Source: Deltaproteobacteria bacterium | GTDB lineage: Bacteria; Desulfobacterota; Desulfobacteria; Desulfobacterales; UBA11574 | NCBI GenBank assembly: GCA_019314155.1 | Contig: JAFCZV010000056.1 | Coordinates: 1-9,014, forward strand | Reading direction: 5' to 3' | Length of the DNA stretch: 9,014 nucleotides | Shown: positions 1-5,651 of the stretch, one piece after another | Layout: every line of letters begins with the position of its first letter | Position numbering within the stretch: position 1 is the first letter of the stretch | The notes under the pieces: model-generated | What the model saw: only the letters and a program-made list of their open reading frames with translations | Told to the model about the DNA's origin: nothing | Database searches by the model: none | Program-made: the position numbers and the translations under genes

Positions 1-348
1 GGCGGTGGTGTGGAAATTGTTATAACGTAAACCGCCCTCCGCCAGGCGATCGATGTTAGGCGTTTCAATAAGACCTCCGAAACTGCCTACCTGGGCAAAG
101 CCTACGTCATCCAAAAGGAAAATAATGACATTGGGCGCACCCGCTGGCGGTCTCACTTCAGGCGCCCACCATTCTTTAGAGTTCTCATACTCACGAGCAA
201 TTTTTCCCTTAAACTCCGGCTTGCCGGTTTTTTCACTCGCAACCGCACCAGGAGTAAAAATACTTGATGCAATAAACAAGCCTGCAATAAAGAAGGACAT
301 AATTGCAAATGAGGAAAAAATCGTACTTTTTACAAATTTCTTTTTCAT
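1..348 (-). CDS. Arylsulfatase precursor, N-terminal 116 residues (runs off left edge)
   Basis: Sulfatases of this family hydrolyse sulfate esters using a formylglycine made from Cys or Ser. The visible part has a basic start (MKKK), a hydrophobic stretch at about residues 11-35 and an AVA cleavage site near 35-37, so the enzyme should be exported to the periplasm. The mature part opens with the usual spacer followed by PPAGAPNVIIFLLDD. D80 and D81 are the first two metal ligands of the alkaline-phosphatase-like fold. It continues through TPNIDRLAEGGLRY to NFHTTA (111-116). In this family the next residues are normally the C/S-x-P-x-R formylglycine signature, so the window ends just before the catalytic residue and its Cys/Ser type cannot be read. 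ATG at 348 has a strong AAAGGAGG Shine-Dalgarno 7-9 nt upstream. The WWAPEVRPP segment resembles the long (~750-800 aa) arylsulfatases. Family call is secure; substrate is unknown. Confidence 0.93.
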   Translation of the reverse strand, partial: MKKKFVKSTIFSSFAIMSFFIAGLFIASSIFTPGAVASEKTGKPEFKGKIAREYENSKEWWAPEVRPPAGAPNVIIFLLDDVGFAQVGSFGGLIETPNIDRLAEGGLRYNNFHTTA

Positions 349-537
349 GATCACTCCTCCTTTGTTTCTAAAATTCATGACTCGTGAGATCTCTTAGTTT
401 CTGTTCAGACTGTCTTAGGCATCATATCTTTTGATCTTACTATATACAGCAATATCTATACCAGTAGAATATCGTCGAATAACTATAAGTATTTCAAGGG
501 ATTTTGAGGGATATGTCGGTATGCAAATCGATCATTA

Positions 538-558
538 TTTGAGACATTTGAGACATTT
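538..558. repeat. 9-bp tandem direct repeat (TTTGAGACA x2, plus TTT)
   Basis: TTTGAGACA occurs twice in a row at 538-546 and 547-555, followed by another TTT. On the minus strand, the direction of the sulfatase gene, it reads AAATGTCTC repeated, about 190-210 bp upstream of the start codon. Adjacent direct repeats near one helical turn apart are typical of sites for response regulators or other tandem-binding activators. The assignment as an operator is inference. Confidence 0.4.
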
Positions 559-704
559 TTGTATCGAGAAGTGTGTGCATGAAAGTTTAAAAGCGTCAAT
601 TCTTAGAAATTATGAGAAATTCCGCATATCGTTGTTCACCCATAATTAAAAAATTGCAGATGCAATTGAAGGTACCTTATAGAAATATGATTTTTATAAA
701 CTGT

Positions 705-755
705 GATAGCTTGCAAAACCTCAAAATATCTAATAAATCCAAACCGATGTGATAC
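705..755 (+). repeat. Dispersed 51-bp intergenic element, copy A
   Basis: This block runs from GATAGC through CTTGCAAAA and ATATCTAAT to CCAAACCGATGTGATAC. It matches the block at 7895-7945 at 44 of 51 aligned positions with no gaps, and a more diverged 51-bp block at 8135-8185. Both well-conserved copies lie in AT-rich non-coding DNA about 335-360 bp upstream of a minus-strand start codon (sulfatase at 348, cooS at 7565). No coding frame is conserved between copies. Confidence 0.75.
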
Positions 756-830
756 GATTGAGATATCTGAAATCTTGCCGCTCTAAATCAGTGGCGTGGG
801 AACTATCTTTCAAGAAAACAAAACAAGCTT

Positions 831-855
831 AAAAGACGTCCGCTGTCTTTTTTTT
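831..855. terminator. Weak candidate terminator hairpin
   Basis: AAAAGAC (831-837) and GTCTTTT (845-851) form a 7-bp stem with a 7-nt loop, followed on the plus strand by four more T. It lies 70-95 nt beyond the stop of the MaoC gene. For that minus-strand transcript the T run sits inside the stem and not after it. The T-tail fits a plus-strand transcript better, yet no plus-strand gene precedes it. It may act in both directions weakly, or not at all. Confidence 0.3.
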
Positions 856-925
856 ATAATGAAACCTATTTTGATTTAGTGTCCATTCGATCTAAAAACT
901 GTGCAAATCGATTCTGCGCCCTCCC

Positions 926-1375
926 TTATCGAGAATGTTTTGCAACCATGGATGTAACAATGGCAGAAAACACTTCTATATTTTGCTGATTGGATATTGA
1001 TGCCAAGGTTCGGACAATTCCTCGATCTTGCTTAGAATAGGACTCGCGCTTTTCAAGGTATGTAAAGCGACAAGAAAGCGTATCGCCTGGATGAACAGGA
1101 TGGTGCATACGGAGTTTATCAAAGCCTAGTGCTGCCATCGACGCGGTACGTCTTTGACCATGTGTGCTAAACCACGAAAGAATGGAAAAGATATGAGCAG
1201 AACAGGCAACGAGTCCTCCAAAAACTGATGAAACTGCCGCCACTTCGTCAATATGAAAAGACCGAGGATCCCAATGGCGAGCGAATTCGATGATCTCTTC
1301 TTTCTTAACTTGGTATGTCACTGATTTGGTCCTCTTGTTTCCTACCTCAACATCTTCGAAATACATGATATCCAT
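926..1375 (-). CDS. MaoC-like hotdog-fold acyl dehydratase/thioesterase-type protein
   Basis: This is a 149-aa single-domain protein of the MaoC/(R)-specific enoyl-CoA hydratase family, enzymes that hydrate or dehydrate acyl thioesters, usually acyl-CoA. It opens with MYFEDVEVGNKR, a typical strand start for the family. The catalytic pair fits: D36 in HWDPRSFHID and H41 five residues later, the same Asp-x4-His spacing as in PhaJ-type hydratases, followed by D43. The FGGLVACSAH segment (52-61) corresponds to the family's hot-dog helix region. The usual Asn between the Asp and His is not present, so catalysis is likely but not certain. ATG at 1375 has GAGGAG 8 nt upstream; an alternative ATG three codons in is less well placed. 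It lies 150 bp after the DUF362 gene on the same strand and may be cotranscribed. The true substrate cannot be read from sequence. Confidence 0.85.
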   Translation of the reverse strand: MDIMYFEDVEVGNKRTKSVTYQVKKEEIIEFARHWDPRSFHIDEVAAVSSVFGGLVACSAHIFSILSWFSTHGQRRTASMAALGFDKLRMHHPVHPGDTLSCRFTYLEKRESYSKQDRGIVRTLASISNQQNIEVFSAIVTSMVAKHSR

Positions 1376-1397
1376 CGGAATCGCTCCTCACTTTCGC

Positions 1398-1484
1398 AAA
1401 ATATTTTTCAGCCTGCTGCCTCTCTGTGACTTCTTTTTTAAACTTCCGTACTCGCTGTACCAATTCTTCATACCTTGGTTTTAC
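1398..1484 (-). pseudogene. Remnant of a PAS/sensor histidine kinase N-terminal coiled coil
   Basis: In the gap before the MaoC gene, one minus-strand frame reads VKPRYEELVQRVRKF and then KKEVTERQQAEKYF, 29 residues in all. This closely resembles the KPTYEELEQRVKELEKE...ERKQAEEAL linker that begins or precedes PAS domains in many deltaproteobacterial sensor kinases (recalled family knowledge). No start codon lies in frame: a TGA comes a few codons before, and the frame soon runs into the MaoC start region and a stop. The fragment has heptad-like charge patterning. I read it as debris from a kinase gene, now forming the MaoC 5' leader. It is short, so chance resemblance is not excluded. Confidence 0.5.
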
Positions 1485-1525
1485 CGATATCCTTCAATCG
1501 AAATAAATAAAGCGGATACCATGGG

Positions 1526-2407
1526 CTACAACAACAAGTCCTGTTCCCAACCGTAGTGTTCGATTTTTATTTCTTCCATACAGCTCGTTCCCAATCCGTA
1601 AATTTTATCAGCGGCTTCTACGCAAATGGGGGGTGGAGAAAGATGCCATGGCTCGCCTCTTAAGGCTTTCCTTTTTTCCGTGATAATTTTTAAGCAAACA
1701 GTTTCAACGGCAACAGGATCTGCCCCGGCGATCAAGCCATTATATGCCCATTTATAGCGAGGATCAGGCTGGGGTCCCTTATCACAAAGCGGATAGAGTG
1801 CATCTACCAAGATAAGTTTTGTTTTACCTTTTACATGAGGAAGGTTCCAAATTTCTCCCAATTTAGAACTGTTTTCATCGTGATATGAAGAGGGGCTGTC
1901 TGAATACATAATGTAATTTTTTAAAACTGTTCCGATTCCCGTTAACCAGTGGGCTTTAAGGGCTGGTAGGGAAATCAAAGCGGTGCAGGCTCTGGCTTTT
2001 CTAGACCCACCCTGCGCCATTTTTATCTTCTTTTTTGGAACTCCTATGTCCATTAATGCTATTCTAACGGCATAAACCAATTCATCATGCGTTGGATTTA
2101 AATGCCCTGTGGTCACAAGACCAACGGTATCTTCCGGTTTTATTATAGACGACCATGCATCTTTACTATTATTTTTGCCCGTCAATTGAATCATCGTTTG
2201 ATCAAGCATTTTCTGATACACATTGAAGTCGACAGCAAAGTCGGCATCCATAACATTTTTGTCCCTTACCACCGTAACTAAGCTTGAACGAACTGCTTTT
2301 TCGTCCGCCATAGCCCACTTAACACCTAACATGGAAGTAGCAAAAGTAGCACCAATGGTTCCACGTATAAAATCTCTTCTTGTGATTAGTCTCTGTTTAT
2401 CCGGCAT
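1526..2407 (-). CDS. Tat-exported DUF362 family protein
   Basis: This 293-aa protein of the DUF362 family has unknown reaction; relatives are often linked to iron-sulfur or redox proteins. The N-terminus carries a clear twin-arginine signal: T9-R10-R11-D-F-I, a weakly hydrophobic stretch (17-31) and an A-M-A cleavage site at 32-34. It is therefore exported folded, which usually implies a cofactor. DUF362 features include ISLPALKAHWLTGIGTVLKN (145-164), corresponding to the family's 'lPklKtH...galKN' block, and LVDALYPLCDKGPQPDP followed by GLIAGADPVAVETV (224-237), the 'DPVAvD' block. No ferredoxin domain is fused; the Cys residues are scattered (141, 208, 238, 262, 276). ATG at 2407 has GGAGG 6 nt upstream and overlaps the end of the upstream gene by 11 nt, indicating translational coupling. 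Function is unknown beyond the family. Confidence 0.85.
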   Translation of the reverse strand: MPDKQRLITRRDFIRGTIGATFATSMLGVKWAMADEKAVRSSLVTVVRDKNVMDADFAVDFNVYQKMLDQTMIQLTGKNNSKDAWSSIIKPEDTVGLVTTGHLNPTHDELVYAVRIALMDIGVPKKKIKMAQGGSRKARACTALISLPALKAHWLTGIGTVLKNYIMYSDSPSSYHDENSSKLGEIWNLPHVKGKTKLILVDALYPLCDKGPQPDPRYKWAYNGLIAGADPVAVETVCLKIITEKRKALRGEPWHLSPPPICVEAADKIYGLGTSCMEEIKIEHYGWEQDLLL

Positions 2408-3413
2408 GATTATCCTCCATTTTTATTAAATTGATTTGAATTTGTTTGAGGATATTCTGAGCAGATTTCTGATCAGGACATTCAAATACAAATGCAATAG
2501 AGGGACCATGCAGTCTATAGCCTAACCATCCATCCTCAATTTTGAAAAAATACGGACTTTCGGTCATTGAACCTTCGACAAAATCTCTTTTGCGTTCCGG
2601 CAGATAGGCTTTATGAAATTTTTTCAGGGCTTGTCGTGCCTGTGTAAAATCAGAATATTTTACAAAAAGAAATTGTACACGTTTAAGACCTCCAATATTA
2701 GCTTTTTCATAAGGTGCAGTCACCGCTTCGGCTGAGAGATCCAAATTTAGAATATTTTGATGACTGAGATAATATAATGAATTCAGAACCAGATATGAAT
2801 GAAAATAACCGATTCTATCATTTCTTAATTCCCAATGTGAACCGATAGTTTGTGGAAGAATATTTAATAATCTTGGCTGAGGGGGATTCTTGTGGTTTGC
2901 AACAATAGCTCGACCTAAAGAAAGTACGGCCTCCCTGGAGTCAGGAGTTTCATGTTCGGCCATGACTCGCGCATAAATATTATCAGACCAGATACGTAGT
3001 AAGCCTTTACCATAAAGAGCACTGTCCGGTGGCGCAATAGCGTATGACGCTTTACTAACGGGAGAATGATTAAAAGTCACAGGCTCACCACCCCAATCAA
3101 GTGACAGCAAACCAAAGGCATCGTCAGAGGTTTTCATATAATATAGTTCTACTAAAATGATTTTTTGATTATCAGCCGTATATTCATATACCTCAAGGTG
3201 GTTAAAACCATAGCTTAAATACAATTCTCCTGCACCATTCATATATTTAAAAATGTTGGTTGAATCAATTATTTGTGCAGAGTCTGGTCTGGTCCAGGCA
3301 CCAATAGTTTTGGGGAGATTAATTTCATTTGCTTCCAATTCCACAATGGCCCCCTCGAAATATATATATATGAAGAAAAAGCATATAAGAATGGACAAAG
3401 TTTTTTTAATCAT
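2397..3413 (-). CDS. DUF6599-like exported protein
   Basis: This 338-aa protein has an N-terminal signal or anchor (KK at 3-4, hydrophobic 6-19) and a possible cleavage near LEA at 26-28, so most of it should lie outside the cytoplasm. The body resembles the DUF6599 family: an opening LPKTIGAWTRPDSAQ, then YMNGAGELYLSYGF (57-70), a Y-rich strand and VELYYMKTSDDAFGLLSLD (88-106). The C-terminal half has a second domain-like pattern ending in GYRLHGPSIAFVFECPD (298-314). No catalytic motif or metal-binding cysteine set is evident, and the family has no known reaction. ATG at 3413 has only a weak purine-rich site (AATAAGA) directly upstream. The gene ends inside the DUF362 start, so the two proteins are probably made together and may act on the same exported redox or cofactor task; that link is inference. 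Confidence 0.75.
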   Translation of the reverse strand: MIKKTLSILICFFFIYIYFEGAIVELEANEINLPKTIGAWTRPDSAQIIDSTNIFKYMNGAGELYLSYGFNHLEVYEYTADNQKIILVELYYMKTSDDAFGLLSLDWGGEPVTFNHSPVSKASYAIAPPDSALYGKGLLRIWSDNIYARVMAEHETPDSREAVLSLGRAIVANHKNPPQPRLLNILPQTIGSHWELRNDRIGYFHSYLVLNSLYYLSHQNILNLDLSAEAVTAPYEKANIGGLKRVQFLFVKYSDFTQARQALKKFHKAYLPERKRDFVEGSMTESPYFFKIEDGWLGYRLHGPSIAFVFECPDQKSAQNILKQIQINLIKMEDNHAG

Positions 3414-3795
3414 TCTTATTTATACCGATATGAAGCAGTTACCCAGATTTAAGGCGCGCCTGGATCAACGGAAGACAATGTTAAGCGGAGCGGCGTGATG
3501 ACGTCCCTATGGTCTGAATTATTTTTATCTACCGCAGAGACGCTGCTATCGCAGAGATTGCTTTTTTTTCTTTACGCTGAGAGGGCGTAAAGAAAAGGAA
3601 GCACTTTACCATTGCCGTCCTCGCAACGGTAATGGTAAAATTATCTGTCTCCGCGCCCTTTGAGCCTCGAGCACATCCCTCTTACAGCGGGATAAAGCGG
3701 GTGGTGAATACAAACAAACATACAGGCACAGCAACGCTCGGGCCTTCAGTTTATCTGAAAGTTTGATAGGTTAAATTAACTTATTACAAGATTAT
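3414..3795. other. Non-coding region between the FAD oxidoreductase and DUF6599 genes
   Basis: These 382 bases hold no convincing gene. They should contain the promoter of the DUF6599-DUF362 unit (near 3414-3500) and the 3' end of the coo transcript. A two-hairpin inverted-repeat element occupies about 3529-3672. A smaller hairpin at 3743-3761 (TTCAG/CTGAA core, 5-nt loop) lies 35 nt past the oxidoreductase stop, but on the minus strand it is followed by CCCGAGCG and not by a T tract, so it is not a standard intrinsic terminator. Confidence 0.6.
3529..3672. repeat. Inverted-repeat intergenic element with two internal hairpins
   Basis: The left end is CTACCGCAGAGACGCTG and then ATCGCAGAGATT. 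The right end (GTCTCCGCG...GAGCCTCGAGC) read on the other strand gives CGAGGCTC...CGCGGAGAC, a degenerate match. Inside are two strong hairpins, each with a 7-nt loop: 3566-3577 with 3585-3596 (12 perfect pairs), and 3605-3618 with 3626-3639 (13 pairs plus one G-U when read as plus-strand RNA). They are 8 nt apart. Related 'CGCAGAGA...CTCTGCG' palindromic repeats are common between genes in Desulfobacterota and other phyla, as I recall. Neither hairpin has a T tail, so it is not a plain terminator. Confidence 0.7.
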
Positions 3796-5046
3796 CTATC
3801 TTAAAAAATGACCATAGTGAAGCTTGTGGTCGATAATAAAGGACTTTATCTTGTCGATGGGCATACGCTCTCGTATGACGTATCGATACATTCCGGCGTT
3901 GGAGATGTCACCGATAAAAATAGCGCCGACAAGCCGTTTTCCGTCCGGGGAAAATACCAGTTTACGATACGCCTGCGGCTTTGAGGCCACGTGCACCTCG
4001 TTGTCGGTATCGGCCGTGTGAACGATGCCCATGGACACAAACGGTTCGTCCGCCACCTGGGTGGCGTTCAAAATACCGAAGGTGCCGGTATATTCAGTGG
4101 GCCGGCCTGCCATATTGTACCCGGCACACCGGCCCATTTCCACGGCATTGGTCCAGAGTCCGGTGACGATCCTTTCTCCCGTAATGGGATCAAAGGTAAC
4201 CGCCACATCGCCTGCGGCGAACACATTATCTATATTGGCGGCTGTGTACCGGTCAACCACCGCGCCCTGATCCACCTTGATATCGCTGTCTTCAAGAAAA
4301 TCAACATTGGGGCGGACGCCTTTGCCGATACACACCATCTGGCAGGAAAGCTCCTGGCCGTTATCCAGCACCACGTTCTTTACACCGCCGGTATCAGACA
4401 GAATCCGAGTGGCGCTGCACCCGGTCATGACATTGAGGCCGGCTTTATTCAATGCATCCCGTATCAATCCGGCATCCTCCGGTTCCATCAGCTGTGAAAG
4501 GATTTCCGGGGAATAGACAACCAGCGTGACATCAAGCTTTCTTTCCAGCAGCGCGAACGCGGCCTTCAGGTTCAACAAACCACCACCCAGCATAACTGCG
4601 TGGCTGGCCTCACCGGCTCGTTTTTCCGCGGCCACGGCATCGGCCAGGGTTCTCAAGGCAAAAACGCCGTCGGCATCCGTCCCCTCGATTTCAGGCGGTA
4701 TGTAAGGCCTGCTCCCTGTTGCGATGAGCAGTTTGTCGTAGGTCACCTCAGAGCCATCTTTGACCGTAACCGTTTGGCCGGAAGTGTCGATTTTTTCCAC
4801 TCTCGAGTTGAGCCGAACATCGACACGAACTCCCTTGTAGGGCCCCTGGCCGATAACGGCAAGATCGTCGGGACGCTTTTTTCCGCTGATCACAAAGGGT
4901 ATCATGGGTCGAAAATAGGGCATATCGGACTCTTCGGAAAACACCGTAATGGTGCCCATGGAATCGAGCTCACGAATGGCCTCTGCTGCGGACATTCCTG
5001 CTGCACTCCCGCCGATGATAACATATTGTGATTGATCTGTTCCCAC
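3796..5046 (-). CDS. CooF-linked FAD-dependent NAD(P) oxidoreductase
   Basis: This 416-aa class I pyridine-nucleotide-disulfide-type flavoprotein resembles NADH oxidase and rubredoxin reductase. An N-terminal FAD Rossmann motif is present (YVIIGGSAAGMSAAE, residues 8-22), then PYFRPMIPFVISG (43-55), the ATG motif LLIATGSRPYIPP (107-119), an NAD(P)H-binding GGG turn (VMLGGGLLNLKAA, 151-163) and the second FAD motif VFAAGDVAV (275-283). No redox-active CxxC pair is visible, so it is not a disulfide reductase. Its place directly after cooS and cooF matches the known cooS-cooF-FNOR arrangement, in which CooF passes electrons from CO to this protein to reduce NAD(P)+. I chose GTG at 5046, 1 nt after the cooF stop and 5 nt from a GGGGG/GGAG Shine-Dalgarno. 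An ATG frame upstream at 5151 would overlap cooF by 104 nt and precedes the Rossmann start with unrelated sequence. Direct NAD versus NADP preference is unclear. Confidence 0.9.
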   Translation of the reverse strand: MGTDQSQYVIIGGSAAGMSAAEAIRELDSMGTITVFSEESDMPYFRPMIPFVISGKKRPDDLAVIGQGPYKGVRVDVRLNSRVEKIDTSGQTVTVKDGSEVTYDKLLIATGSRPYIPPEIEGTDADGVFALRTLADAVAAEKRAGEASHAVMLGGGLLNLKAAFALLERKLDVTLVVYSPEILSQLMEPEDAGLIRDALNKAGLNVMTGCSATRILSDTGGVKNVVLDNGQELSCQMVCIGKGVRPNVDFLEDSDIKVDQGAVVDRYTAANIDNVFAAGDVAVTFDPITGERIVTGLWTNAVEMGRCAGYNMAGRPTEYTGTFGILNATQVADEPFVSMGIVHTADTDNEVHVASKPQAYRKLVFSPDGKRLVGAIFIGDISNAGMYRYVIRERMPIDKIKSFIIDHKLHYGHFLR

Positions 5047-5062
5047 GTTATCCCCCTTCTCC
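5047..5062 (-). promoter_or_regulatory. Ribosome binding site deciding the GTG start of the oxidoreductase
   Basis: On the minus strand GGAGAAGGGGG lies inside the last codons of cooF, with the GGGGG core 5 nt before GTG at 5046. The TAA of cooF (5050-5048) lies between them, so termination and restart happen at nearly the same place. This supports GTG over the distant upstream ATG. Confidence 0.7.
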
Positions 5063-5554
5063 AGATAGCATTTCTCTGGACGCAGTTTTGCGGACGTCGC
5101 TGGAATAGTCTTCCACGGTACGATACACCAGCGCCTTTGTCGGGCAGGCATCTACGCAGGCCGGACTCTGCCGATCCGGACACCGGTCGCAGCGATAGGC
5201 CTTGTGTTCTTCCATGTGACGCCCGATGACCCCGTAAGGACAAACCATCACGCAGGTCCAGCAGCCGATGCATTTGTCTACGTTGGTAAAGACCACACCC
5301 TCGTCCGTGCGGCTGATGGCGCCGCTGATGCAGGCATGCATACACGGTGCGTCTTCGCAGTGGCGGCACAATACCGGGATCCGTCCGTCCGGCGCTACCC
5401 ATTCTACATAAACTCGTTTTTTCGGCACGGGTCGTTCTGAAATAGCGCTGTATAAGTTCTTGTTCCGGGAGTGTTCTACCGTACAGGCAACTTCACAGGT
5501 GTAGCACCCCATACAACGATCCAGCCGAACGAATATTTCTTTTGGCTGAGGCAT
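5048..5554 (-). CDS. cooF: CooF-type four-cluster [4Fe-4S] ferredoxin-like electron carrier
   Basis: This 168-aa iron-sulfur protein takes electrons from the CO dehydrogenase and hands them to a redox partner. It has 16 cysteines in the HycB/DmsB-like arrangement for four [4Fe-4S] clusters: C14-x2-C17-x2-C20-x3-C24, C63-x2-C66-x4-C71-x3-C75, C95-x2-C98-x2-C101-x3-C105 and C122-x2-C125-x7-C133-x3-C137. There is no signal peptide, so it should act in the cytoplasm with CooS. ATG at 5554 has AAGGAG 6 nt upstream. It lies 97 bp after cooS and 1 nt before the FAD/NAD oxidoreductase, which is its likely electron acceptor, because no hydrogenase genes are present. The partner assignment is from context. 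The family call is strong; a generic DmsB-like subunit is the only serious alternative, made unlikely by the neighbouring cooS. Confidence 0.93.
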   Translation of the reverse strand: MPQPKEIFVRLDRCMGCYTCEVACTVEHSRNKNLYSAISERPVPKKRVYVEWVAPDGRIPVLCRHCEDAPCMHACISGAISRTDEGVVFTNVDKCIGCWTCVMVCPYGVIGRHMEEHKAYRCDRCPDRQSPACVDACPTKALVYRTVEDYSSDVRKTASREMLSGEGG

Positions 5555-5651
5555 GACTCGCTCCTTTTTAATTTTTCAATTATATACGGCTGTTGCTTAA
5601 ACAGGTTGTAGAAACTCATCCGTGACGGGCCCGAAAAACCAGGTGTCTCCA

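Larger units (their letters stand above)
349..925. other. AT-rich non-coding region between the sulfatase and MaoC genes
   Basis: I see no convincing gene in these 577 bases. A 72-codon plus-strand frame at 431-649 has no Shine-Dalgarno and no family resemblance. The region should hold the sulfatase promoter: on the minus strand a TATGAT -10-like hexamer lies at 426-421, but no good -35 precedes it. Other contents are a 9-bp tandem repeat (538-558), a 51-bp dispersed element (705-755) and a short hairpin followed by T residues on the plus strand (831-855). Confidence 0.6.

Noticed and set aside
431..649. 72-codon plus-strand frame
   Set aside because: It has no Shine-Dalgarno, an AT-rich low-information composition and no recognisable domain.
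3566..3596. Intrinsic terminator
   Set aside because: The 12-bp hairpin is strong, but neither strand has a T tract after the stem; it belongs to the inverted-repeat element.
5047..5151. Upstream ATG extension of the FAD oxidoreductase to 5151
   Set aside because: It would overlap cooF by 104 nt and add 35 residues unlike the family before the Rossmann motif. GTG at 5046 has a proper Shine-Dalgarno and the usual 1-nt spacing.
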